A stretch of DNA of 64,000 bases from Paenibacillus_I sp035510375 (GTDB lineage: Bacteria; Bacillota; Bacilli; Paenibacillales; Paenibacillaceae), in assembly GCF_035510375.1 (NCBI RefSeq), contig NZ_DATKHG010000035.1. The stretch is one strand, 5' to 3'. This document shows, one piece after another, positions 16,787 through 24,331 of this stretch. The notes beneath the pieces were generated by a model. The model made no database searches. It saw only the letters and a list, made by a program, of their open reading frames with translations, and was not told the DNA's origin. Position 1 is the first letter of the stretch; each line of letters starts with the position of its first letter. A program made the position numbers and the translations under genes.

Positions 16787-17074
16787 TTACCCGCGCGCGC
16801 CGCTCGTCTCCAGCAGCCCCACCGCAACCAGCGACTCCACAAAGCGGGCAATATCCGCCGCCGCGACCTCGACCGGCACCTCGTATTCGTCCTGAATCGC
16901 GCGCACGATGGCGGTCATCGGCTCGTCCCGCCGCAGACGCGTCCAGATCAGGCCGCCGAGCTCGTTGAGCTTCGTGATCGTGCACGTTTCCGGATTGAGC
17001 ACCGCCCATTCGCCGTCCAGCTCCATCGTTTCCGCGTCCGGTTTGCACCGGTAAGCCGTTTGTTCGGTAATCAT
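16787..17074 (-). CDS. PqqD-like RiPP recognition element (RRE) protein
   Basis: A 95-residue stand-alone PqqD-family protein. It has the typical pattern: an N-terminal beta segment, GEWAVLNPETCTITKLNELGGLIW (three strands and a helix), then helices ending in FVESLVAVGLLE. Such domains bind the leader of a RiPP precursor and present it to modifying enzymes; in Bacillales lasso clusters this is the B1 protein. Its start overlaps the stop of the HPr-kinase-like gene by four bases and the exporter gene follows after three bases, so translation is coupled. The leader 2.1 kb downstream carries the expected Tyr-x-x-Pro motif. Confidence 0.88.
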   Translation of the reverse strand: MITEQTAYRCKPDAETMELDGEWAVLNPETCTITKLNELGGLIWTRLRRDEPMTAIVRAIQDEYEVPVEVAAADIARFVESLVAVGLLETSGARG

Positions 17075-17871
17075 GAGATCATCTCCCAGAATGAGTCGTT
17101 TTTTTGAAAATAAAGTTCATGCACGGGCACGGCCGCCGTCAGCCGCCTGCACATCCGGAACACTTCGGCCGTCTCGGCCGCATCGTATTTCCAGTAAAAA
17201 ACCTTGTCGAGAATCGACAGGAAGCCTTTGGCCTCCGACATCCGCTTCGTCTCGACCGCGGGCGACTGCCTCAGGAAGAAAATCCCTTCGAGCGGACAGC
17301 GTTCCATGCTGTGATACGTCCACAGGTCGCTGCGGAACGGCGAATCGAACGCCGTCGCTCCGCCGTCCGCCTCCAGCTTGACGACCGTCGCCTCGTCGGA
17401 CAGCAGCGGACGGGGCAGCGACAGCATCGCGACCGTGGACTTGCCGGCCCCCGAATGCCCGGAGAACAGATAAGCCTTGCCGTTCTGGGCCACGCAGGAC
17501 GAATGGACCAGCAGGCCCCATCCGGCGTGAACGATATACGTGCTGTACACGTTCATCATCGCGTGCTTGAGCGCGAACATATCGTGGACGCCGATCCACG
17601 CCTCCGTGCATGAGGCGTCCATGCGGATCGTATAATCGCCCCGTTCGTATACGATGCTCCCGTCGCCCGCCCGATTGGCGGCGACATCGAAATTCACGAA
17701 CGGCAGGCCGTGCCCGCTCTCGATGGCGATCCGCAGGTGCGCGTCCCCGCCTTTCGATTGTTCAGGATCCGGCACGGCAAACGCGTGCCCGAGCCAATCC
17801 TTGACCGTGTCCGAGTCCGTCGCCACGGCGACGTTATGCTCGGCGATCCGAAATTGCAGGTGATGCCGCAC
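17071..17871 (-). CDS. HPr kinase/serine-kinase-like protein of RiPP cassette
   Basis: A 266-residue protein related to HPr kinase, with Walker A FSGHSGAGKST (136-146) and a following LLSDEATVV segment. It is shorter than true HPr kinase/phosphatase and lacks its N-terminal domain. Homologues in lasso-peptide clusters (paeninodin type) phosphorylate a Ser of the precursor; here the predicted precursor has a single Ser in its short core. The start is a GTG at 17871 behind GGAGGTGGAGGAA. It overlaps the RRE gene and follows the nucleotidyltransferase gene by 15 bases. Confidence 0.85.
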   Translation of the reverse strand: MRHHLQFRIAEHNVAVATDSDTVKDWLGHAFAVPDPEQSKGGDAHLRIAIESGHGLPFVNFDVAANRAGDGSIVYERGDYTIRMDASCTEAWIGVHDMFALKHAMMNVYSTYIVHAGWGLLVHSSCVAQNGKAYLFSGHSGAGKSTVAMLSLPRPLLSDEATVVKLEADGGATAFDSPFRSDLWTYHSMERCPLEGIFFLRQSPAVETKRMSEAKGFLSILDKVFYWKYDAAETAEVFRMCRRLTAAVPVHELYFQKNDSFWEMIS

Positions 17872-17886
17872 GCTTCCTCCACCTCC

Positions 17887-19023
17887 TCAAATGCGGCTCT
17901 TTTTGAGCAGCGCGCGCCGGTGCGAGCGCCACAGCTTGAGCCTGTGTTTATACAATCGCCAGTACAAGCCCGGGGACGAGCTCCCCGCCTCCCCGAGCAT
18001 CCGCTCCACCCGATCCCGCGGCGGCAGCGCCAAATACCGGAGATGCTTGAGCCGGTAGCTCCAGGTGTCGAGCGTGAGCAGTGGATAGGCGAGAATGTAG
18101 GCGTAATAGCGGCCCGTTTTGCGCCCCTGCTGCGCGTCTCGGATGACGCTCCAGCCGAAGAGCGGCACAGGCGCGGAACGCTCGAACGGCAGTAGGGCGT
18201 GAAGCCCCGGGAACAGCCGATAGACGGCCGACAGCGCGGCCCGGACCTTGCCGGTTGTCCGGTCTTGCTCCGCCAAGCGGAACAGATCGCCGTAATCGAT
18301 CCGGTCCGCTTGGCGGTAGATCAGGTGCGCAATGTCCAGCACATGCTTGAACGACAGCATCATATGCTTGCTGGAATGGAGACACATGACGTAGAACGTA
18401 TGCCGGAACGACAGCTCCCTGCAGCCTTCGTAAACGGTTTCCTCCCATACGAGCGCCCGCGCCTCCCGCCACAGCCGTTGCGTATCGACGACCGACGTAT
18501 GCTTGCGCAGGATGTTATGGTGCAGCTCGACGGAAATCGATTCGCCGACGGCCGGCAGCGTCTTGAAATATTCGGCATGGTAGTGCAGGGAGTGGTAGGC
18601 GTCCTCCCTCCGGAAGCCGAGCGACCGCACGCAATCCGCCGCCCGCCCGAAATCGTCCGGCCTTACGAGCAGGTCGACGTCGCTTGTCCCCCTTGCGCCG
18701 ATGTGGCCGAAATAACGCTCCGAGAACAGCGCGCCCTTTAGCGGAATGGCCGGAATGTCCTCGCGCTCAAGCGCCCGAAGAACGGCCCGCGTTTCCTGCC
18801 TGACGAGCATATTGTGGAACATCACCCGCTCGGCCTTCCCTTTCAGCGCCGCCAGAAAAGCGGGCGGAACGGACGCGGCCTGGCCGGTCGTTCGCAGCAT
18901 ATGGTACACCTGGGACGAGACCGAGTGAAACGCGATTTCCTCCGACAGCGCCTCCCAGTCGGTGTCCGGCCTGTCCGGACGCAGCTTCGTTTCGTAAAGG
19001 TCGGCCAGAAACGGGACGAGCAT
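17887..19023 (-). CDS. Nucleotidyltransferase family protein (NTP_transf_5 type)
   Basis: A 378-residue protein with the nucleotidyltransferase motif GTSDVDLLV at 112-120 behind KGALFSERYFGHIGARG. This family often occurs in lasso-peptide and polysaccharide clusters; a homologue in the pseudomycoidin cluster is linked to further modification of the phosphorylated peptide. The ATG at 19023 is chosen because AAGGAGGCGG lies seven bases upstream. It is the first gene of the RiPP-like cassette and directly follows a glycosyltransferase gene of the polysaccharide locus, with a 14-bp tandem repeat in the gap (19060-19087). Its substrate is not known. Confidence 0.85.
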   Translation of the reverse strand: MLVPFLADLYETKLRPDRPDTDWEALSEEIAFHSVSSQVYHMLRTTGQAASVPPAFLAALKGKAERVMFHNMLVRQETRAVLRALEREDIPAIPLKGALFSERYFGHIGARGTSDVDLLVRPDDFGRAADCVRSLGFRREDAYHSLHYHAEYFKTLPAVGESISVELHHNILRKHTSVVDTQRLWREARALVWEETVYEGCRELSFRHTFYVMCLHSSKHMMLSFKHVLDIAHLIYRQADRIDYGDLFRLAEQDRTTGKVRAALSAVYRLFPGLHALLPFERSAPVPLFGWSVIRDAQQGRKTGRYYAYILAYPLLTLDTWSYRLKHLRYLALPPRDRVERMLGEAGSSSPGLYWRLYKHRLKLWRSHRRALLKKSRI

Positions 19024-19059
19024 GCATGCACCGCCTCCTTCATGGATCGATTTCAACGA

Positions 19060-19087
19060 CAGCTATTTGACGGCAGCTATTTAACGG
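19060..19087. repeat. 14-bp tandem repeat ahead of the nucleotidyltransferase gene
   Basis: The unit CAGCTATTTGACGG (19060-19073) is repeated at 19074-19087 with one mismatch. It lies in the gap between the GT2 stop and the nucleotidyltransferase start, at the border between the polysaccharide genes and the RiPP-like cassette. Confidence 0.6.
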
Positions 19088-19089
19088 GT

Positions 19090-19947
19090 TTATTTGCCCG
19101 CATGCCGGGGATCAAGACGGTCCCGGTGGCGCAGCGCCAGCCTTTTGGCCCAACCCGGAACGATGCCGAGCGCAATCGGAATAGCCGCGGCCGCCAGGCG
19201 GGCGGACGGTCCGCAGCCGAGCGCCTTGGCGCCGTGCCAGCGCACCGCCGCGTCGCGCTTCCGGTAGGACAAGCCGCGCTTGGCCATATGGTCGCTGCTC
19301 AGCCGGTAACGAATGAGCGGTTCGGGAATGTTGGCCAGCTTCAAGCTGTTTTCGAGACAGGCGAACCAAAGCGCGTAATCCTGGGCGGTCCGGTAGCCGA
19401 CATTGTAGCCGCCGATCCTGACGATATCGCTCCGGCGGAACATGACCGAAGGATGGATCATCGGATTGACGCGCAGAATCATCCGGCTGATATCCTCGTG
19501 GCGCTCCGCCACGCTGCGGATCGCGCCATCCCGGCCCTGCTCGTCCACCTCCAGCGCCCAAGAGCCGACGACGCTGATGTCGGTGTGATGGTCCAGAAAA
19601 CGCGCCTGCCGCTCCAGCCTGTTCGGCATCGCCATGTCGTCCGCGTCGATCCGGGCGATGTACTCCGTGTCGGTGACGGCGAGCAAATGGTTGAGCGATT
19701 TCGTCAAGCCCTGGTTTTTCACGTTCCGCCCGATCAGCTTGAACCGCGAATCCTCGCCGCACCAGCGGCTGATGATGTCCGGCGTATCGTCGCGCGAGTT
19801 GTCGTCGACGATATGCACGACGAAATCCCGGAACGTTTGGCCCGCCAGGCTGCGGAAGCATTCGTCCAGATGGCCGGCCGCGTTGTAGGTCGACATAATG
19901 ACGCCGATTTTCGGTTTATTCGGGCTAATCGGATTAATCGTTCTCAC
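19090..19947 (-). CDS. Family 2 glycosyltransferase
   Basis: A 285-residue GT-A glycosyltransferase. The nucleotide-sugar fold begins with KIGVIMSTYNAAGHLDECF, VDDNSRDDT is the first acidic site, and the metal-binding DxD-like motif is RIDADDM. The catalytic region includes RTAQDYALW. It has no transmembrane segment, so it acts at the cytoplasmic face on a lipid-linked glycan. The start is a GTG at 19947 that overlaps the stop of the beta-propeller gene by 14 bases. The donor sugar and linkage cannot be predicted. Confidence 0.9.
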   Translation of the reverse strand: MRTINPISPNKPKIGVIMSTYNAAGHLDECFRSLAGQTFRDFVVHIVDDNSRDDTPDIISRWCGEDSRFKLIGRNVKNQGLTKSLNHLLAVTDTEYIARIDADDMAMPNRLERQARFLDHHTDISVVGSWALEVDEQGRDGAIRSVAERHEDISRMILRVNPMIHPSVMFRRSDIVRIGGYNVGYRTAQDYALWFACLENSLKLANIPEPLIRYRLSSDHMAKRGLSYRKRDAAVRWHGAKALGCGPSARLAAAAIPIALGIVPGWAKRLALRHRDRLDPRHAGK

Positions 19948-21223
19948 CGCCCCTCACGACGCCCGACACGTCGATCAGATAGGTTTTGCGGACGCCGTCG
20001 TGCGCGGAATCGACGGACAGCCAATTGCCGTCCGGGCTCCACCTCGGATGCAGGTCGCACCGGCAGGGGCCATCGTACTTCCAGGGCGAGAAAAAGCGGC
20101 CGACCGGAATGCTGCGGCCCGTCATCCGGTCGTAGAGCAGCAAATGCCGCTGCCGCGCCTTGTCGGGATACGTATCCGTGACGATCCAGCGGCGGTCCGG
20201 CGAATACGACGGATGCCCGTCGCCGAGCCGGTCGAGCTCGCCCTTGCCGACGATCGTGTACTTGCCGGTCGCGACGTTGATTTCGTAATACCGATCCCCG
20301 TCGGCCGCCGTTCTGGCCCATGCGAGCAGATGGTCGTCGTCCCGCCACTGGTAATGCGACACCATCCGGTCGTCCAACAGCAGCTTCAGCCCGTCGCCCT
20401 GCGCGCCGCACACGTAAAGCCGGGAAAACTTCCCCTGCGGGCCGATCCACCGGTGCATGAACACGAACCGGCTGCCGGAAGGCGAATACATGATATGGTT
20501 GACTTTATGCTCCGAGCCCTCCATCTCGGGACGGGGCTCCAGCCCGCGAAGCCGCTCGATCGTAATGATCAGCCCGCTTGCCTGCCGCTCCAGGTCGAGC
20601 GCCCAGATGCCGTCCTCCCGATCCGGCAGATCCGGCGCGTAATTGGTCACCGGCAGCGGATAGCCGTACTCCGGACGAAGCCGGTCGAGCCGCTTGTAGT
20701 TGAGCGTCAAGGCGCGTGTGCCGCCGGGATGAACGGTCTGGACCGGCCAAGGCAGAACCGTCTGCTCGCCGTCCAGCGACACGATGCGGGAAACCAGCCT
20801 GTTCGCATCGATATCGTTGAAAATGAGCCGGTTGCCGGGCAGCCACTGCAGCATGCTGCCTTGCTGCACATTGAACACGCGCGACCTCGCCACCGTCCCG
20901 ACCTCTCCGGTGCGCTTGCAGAACACGGCGATATCGGCCGCATCCGCGCCGTTCATCCGGTGGAACGCCAGGTATTCCATATCCCGCGACCACGGCGGCT
21001 TGTCATAATAGCCGAAGAACAGGGGACCCGGGGTCTCCTCGGCGCCCGCCCACCGGTACGGCGTCAGCAGCTTGGCTGGCGCGTACAGCTCGTATTGGAA
21101 ATCGGCTTCGAAATGGCGCATATAGTTGAGGCGCTGATACACGTTTTTGACGAGCCGACGGATGCCCGGCGCCGCATCGAGCGCCTTGGCCACCCTTTTC
21201 TCCAGCAATCCGTAACCGTTCAT
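19934..21223 (-). CDS. TolB/WD40-like beta-propeller protein of polysaccharide locus
   Basis: A 429-residue protein with repeated propeller-blade motifs of the form YSPSGSRFVF, YSPDRRWIVTD, RWSPDGNWLSVDS, similar in style to TolB and oligogalacturonate-lyase propellers. There is no signal peptide or transmembrane helix, so it appears cytoplasmic, although the gene sits among glycosyltransferases. The ATG at 21223 follows AAGGAGGG. The upstream GT2 stop overlaps the start by four bases (ATGA) and the downstream GT2 start overlaps its end. A role in binding or processing of the repeat unit is possible, but no function is assigned. Confidence 0.8.
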   Translation of the reverse strand: MNGYGLLEKRVAKALDAAPGIRRLVKNVYQRLNYMRHFEADFQYELYAPAKLLTPYRWAGAEETPGPLFFGYYDKPPWSRDMEYLAFHRMNGADAADIAVFCKRTGEVGTVARSRVFNVQQGSMLQWLPGNRLIFNDIDANRLVSRIVSLDGEQTVLPWPVQTVHPGGTRALTLNYKRLDRLRPEYGYPLPVTNYAPDLPDREDGIWALDLERQASGLIITIERLRGLEPRPEMEGSEHKVNHIMYSPSGSRFVFMHRWIGPQGKFSRLYVCGAQGDGLKLLLDDRMVSHYQWRDDDHLLAWARTAADGDRYYEINVATGKYTIVGKGELDRLGDGHPSYSPDRRWIVTDTYPDKARQRHLLLYDRMTGRSIPVGRFFSPWKYDGPCRCDLHPRWSPDGNWLSVDSAHDGVRKTYLIDVSGVVRGGEND

Positions 21224-22176
21224 GCATTTCCCTCCTTCCTCGTCCCCAGAGCGGGCGCCGGCGTCCGCTTGAAGCGGAAGGGCAGGCTCTTCATCCACCG
21301 GACGAATCCGGGCGGGGACAGCAATAACAAGGCTTTCAGGCTCGGGTAGGAAGCGACGCTTCTCACGCACCAGGGCAGCGCGGCAAGCAGGCCGTGGCGC
21401 CGCTTCGCCTTCGCGACGTAGAAATAGTTGCCGGCGTATATTTTCCGCTTGCCGAGCGCGCCCTGCGCCTCGATTTCCCGCCTGTACTTGTCCTGCAGCA
21501 AGGCAACCGCGCCGGCATGCAAATCCTTGCGTCCGCTGATCTGCCTGTCCGGATCGGAAGCGACCGTATAGCGCACGTTGCATCGCCCGTCGTAATCGAC
21601 CACCGTCAGCCGCGCGCAGCGAATCCACAGATCGTAATCCTGCAGCGCGGGGAACCGTAGGTCGAACCCGCCCGCCTCAATGAACAGCTCGCGCTTCAAG
21701 GCGACCGACGACGTCATGCCGATGTGGTTCTCGTACAGGATAGCCGGGAACAGCCGGCCTCTCGCTTTGGGCATAATGCGCCCGATCACCCTGTCCCGGT
21801 CGGCGTCGCCGACGACCAGCCGGCCGCCGTAGACGAGCCCGACCTCCGGCTTAGCGCGGAATACCGCCAGCTGGCGCTCGATTTTCTCCGGCTCCCACGT
21901 ATCGTCGTCGTCCAGGAACATCAGGATGCCGCCCTTCGCCTGCTCCGCCCCTTCGTTCCGGGCGGCGCAGGCGCCTCGAGGCGAGTCGAAACGGATGCAT
22001 CGGATCACGGCTCCGTAACGTTTCAGCGGCTGCAGCGCCTGCTCCGGCGGCCGCTCCGAGGCGTCGTCCACGACGATGATCTCAAGCGGCTTCACCGTTT
22101 GCCGGCAGACGCTTTCCACGGCCTGAAGCAGCATATCCGTGCGGTTATGCGTCGGCACGATGACCGAAACGTCCAT
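21220..22176 (-). CDS. Family 2 glycosyltransferase, copy 1 of tandem pair
   Basis: A 318-residue GT2 enzyme with DVSVIVPTHNRTDML at the N-terminus, VVDDASERP, the metal site FLDDDDTWEP and the acceptor-side motif FPALQDYDLWIR. The C-terminal third is basic and amphipathic and may touch the membrane. It is very similar over its full length to the upstream gene 22192-23148, which has the same 318-residue length, so the pair arose by tandem duplication. The gap between the two is 15 bases. The products probably add related sugars in the same repeat unit. Confidence 0.92.
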   Translation of the reverse strand: MDVSVIVPTHNRTDMLLQAVESVCRQTVKPLEIIVVDDASERPPEQALQPLKRYGAVIRCIRFDSPRGACAARNEGAEQAKGGILMFLDDDDTWEPEKIERQLAVFRAKPEVGLVYGGRLVVGDADRDRVIGRIMPKARGRLFPAILYENHIGMTSSVALKRELFIEAGGFDLRFPALQDYDLWIRCARLTVVDYDGRCNVRYTVASDPDRQISGRKDLHAGAVALLQDKYRREIEAQGALGKRKIYAGNYFYVAKAKRRHGLLAALPWCVRSVASYPSLKALLLLSPPGFVRWMKSLPFRFKRTPAPALGTRKEGNA

Positions 22177-22191
22177 GCGCTCTCTCCTCCT

Positions 22192-23148
22192 TTACACACT
22201 GCCCTCCTTCTTGTCCAAAGCCGGCACCTGCAAAGGCTTAAGCCGCGCGAGCGAGGCGCGGAGCCGGCGGATCAGGCCGGGCGGGAACAGCAGCAGCATG
22301 CTTTTCAGCTTCGGATAAGCGACGACGCTTTTCAGGCACCACGGCACCGAAGACAGGTAGCCGTGCCGCTGCTTCGCTTTGGCGATATAGAAATAGTTCG
22401 CCGCGTAAATTTTCCGCTTGCCGAGAAAGCCCTGCGACTCAATCTCCCGCTTGTATTTCTCCAGGAGCAGGGCGACCGCCTTCGTATGCAAATCCTTGCG
22501 TCCGCTGATCTGCTTGTTCGGATTGGCGGCGACGGTATAGCGCACGTTGCACTGCCCGTCATGCTCGACGGTCGTCAGCTGCGTGCAGCGAATCCACAGA
22601 TCGTAATCCTGGCGCGCGGGGAAGCTCGTATCGAAGCCGCCCGCCTCGAAAAACAGGCTCCGTTTGACGGCGACCGTCGACGTAATGCCGATGCAGTTGT
22701 CGTACAGAATCGCGGGGAACAGCCTCCCTCTCGCCTTGGGCACAATGCGTCCGATCACTTTATCCCGGTCGGAGTCGCTGACGACCAGCCGGCCGCCGTA
22801 GACGAGCCCCGCCTCCGGGTTGGCCCGGAAAACGGCGAGCTGCCGCTCGATTTTCCCCGGCTCCCACGTATCGTCGTCGTCCAGAAACATCAGGATATCG
22901 CCTTCCGCCCGCTGCGCTCCTTCGTTCCGCGCGGCGCAAGCGCCTCTCGGAGAAGGGAAACGGACATAGCGGATTCCGACATCATGCCGCTGCGCGTGAG
23001 TGAGCAATTCCTGCTCGAACGGGCGGTCCGAAGCGTCGTCCACGACAATGATTTCAAGCGGTTTGACGGTTTGGCGGCAGACGCTTTGCACGGCCTGCAG
23101 CAGCATCGCTTTGCGGTTATGCGTCGGCAGGACGACCGATACGTTCAT
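22192..23148 (-). CDS. Family 2 glycosyltransferase, copy 2 of tandem pair
   Basis: A 318-residue paralogue of the downstream GT2, sharing long identical blocks such as SVCRQTVKPLEIIVVDDAS, FLDDDDTWEP, VGLVYGGRLVV-type segments and QISGRKDLH. Differences cluster in the loop after VVDDAS and at the C-terminus, where acceptor specificity often resides. The ATG at 23148 follows GGAGGGGA. The start overlaps the end of the polymerase/ligase-like gene by 32 bases. Confidence 0.92.
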   Translation of the reverse strand: MNVSVVLPTHNRKAMLLQAVQSVCRQTVKPLEIIVVDDASDRPFEQELLTHAQRHDVGIRYVRFPSPRGACAARNEGAQRAEGDILMFLDDDDTWEPGKIERQLAVFRANPEAGLVYGGRLVVSDSDRDKVIGRIVPKARGRLFPAILYDNCIGITSTVAVKRSLFFEAGGFDTSFPARQDYDLWIRCTQLTTVEHDGQCNVRYTVAANPNKQISGRKDLHTKAVALLLEKYKREIESQGFLGKRKIYAANYFYIAKAKQRHGYLSSVPWCLKSVVAYPKLKSMLLLFPPGLIRRLRASLARLKPLQVPALDKKEGSV

Positions 23149-24331
23149 GCCGCTCCCCTCCTTGCTCCCTTTGAATCAGCTCGAGTGCGACGATGCAGAG
23201 CGCGATCGCTCCGATCGGGGTATAAGCCGCGGTAAGATTGAAGGACACGTTCCACGTCAGGAACAGGTAACAGGCCAGCATGCAGCAGGGCATCAGGTAT
23301 GCTTTGTGCGACAGGCTGCGTCCGGCCGCATATACGAACAGGACGAGCAGGCCGAGCAGGGCGACCAACGACAATATGCCGCCGGATATCATCGTTTCGA
23401 GAAAAATGTTGTGCGGATAGATACCGATGTAAGTATCCGCCGCGTTCATCCCGTAGCCGAACGGCTGCTCGCGCACCATCTTCAGCGCCTCCCGGTAGAT
23501 CGCAACCCGGGATTCGTCGCCGACGTTCTGCAGCCGAGCGAAGCGGGTGAGCCAATAGTCCGACACGTTGCTCCGAATGATCTGATAGACGACCGTACCC
23601 GCGCTCAGCATCAGCGCGAGCTGGCCGGCCTTGGCGAACGGCGAGCCGTTCCGCACGATATGCAGCACCCAGAACAGCATGATCGTGCCGGTGGAGAACA
23701 GAATCGGGGCCCGGCCGAACAGCGTCGTGAGGGCGACGGTGACGAGCGCCGCGGGCGCGAGCAACGTCAGCTTCACCCACAGCCTGCGGGTGATGAGCAT
23801 ATGACCGAACACCGATACGAGACCTGCGGCCAGCGGAACGCCGAGCGTCAGGTAATTCTGATTTTGCGACCGGTCGAGCTCGATGCCGACCGACAGCTGG
23901 GCGATTGCCAGCGCCGCTGCCCAAACGATCTGCCAGATGAGGAACAGCCTGATTTCAGCCGACCGGGTTACGAAGAGCAGCAGCCCGACAACGGCTCCGA
24001 ATACGCCCGCATATTGCAGGAGCAGACGCATGCTCGCCTGTGATTCCGGTCCCAGGCTGCCGTAAAACAGAAGAATCGTCCACATCGCGGCGAACAGCGC
24101 CAGAAACCAGACTCTGAGCCGCCCGAAGCGCAGGCTGCCGTCCGACATGACGAGCACCTTGTACAAGCCGGCTCCCCACAGCAAGCAGACGGCGGCGACG
24201 TTGATCAGCTCGGAACGATAGATGAGCTTGACGCTCGGTGTGTTGATGATCAAAAATGCCAGCAGCGATACCGCAACCGTCATCACAAGCGGAACACGGC
24301 TTTGGCTTTGGCTTTGGCTTCGGCTCATCAT
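23117..24331 (-). CDS. O-antigen ligase/Wzy-like polysaccharide polymerase
   Basis: A 404-residue membrane protein with about eleven hydrophobic helices and the Wzy_C-type region GDESRVAIYREALKMVREQPFG followed by YPHNIFLETMISGG, where the R and H residues are conserved in O-antigen ligases and polymerases. It probably polymerises lipid-linked repeat units outside the membrane. The start ATG at 24331 overlaps the stop of the flippase gene (ATGATGA). The N-terminus carries a Ser-Gln tract (SRSQSQSQSR) encoded by a short trinucleotide-pair repeat that may vary in length between strains. Confidence 0.85.
   Translation of the reverse strand: MMSRSQSQSQSRVPLVMTVAVSLLAFLIINTPSVKLIYRSELINVAAVCLLWGAGLYKVLVMSDGSLRFGRLRVWFLALFAAMWTILLFYGSLGPESQASMRLLLQYAGVFGAVVGLLLFVTRSAEIRLFLIWQIVWAAALAIAQLSVGIELDRSQNQNYLTLGVPLAAGLVSVFGHMLITRRLWVKLTLLAPAALVTVALTTLFGRAPILFSTGTIMLFWVLHIVRNGSPFAKAGQLALMLSAGTVVYQIIRSNVSDYWLTRFARLQNVGDESRVAIYREALKMVREQPFGYGMNAADTYIGIYPHNIFLETMISGGILSLVALLGLLVLFVYAAGRSLSHKAYLMPCCMLACYLFLTWNVSFNLTAAYTPIGAIALCIVALELIQREQGGERHERIGRPADA

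Noticed and set aside
14269..19023. Calling the cassette a lasso peptide cluster
   Set aside because: The cyclase and B2 protease are not in the window and the predicted core is too short for a lasso fold; only the accessory genes are lasso-like.
24300..24330. Short sequence repeat as a regulatory element
   Set aside because: The GGCTTT units encode the Ser-Gln tract at the N-terminus of the polymerase/ligase-like protein, so a coding explanation suffices.
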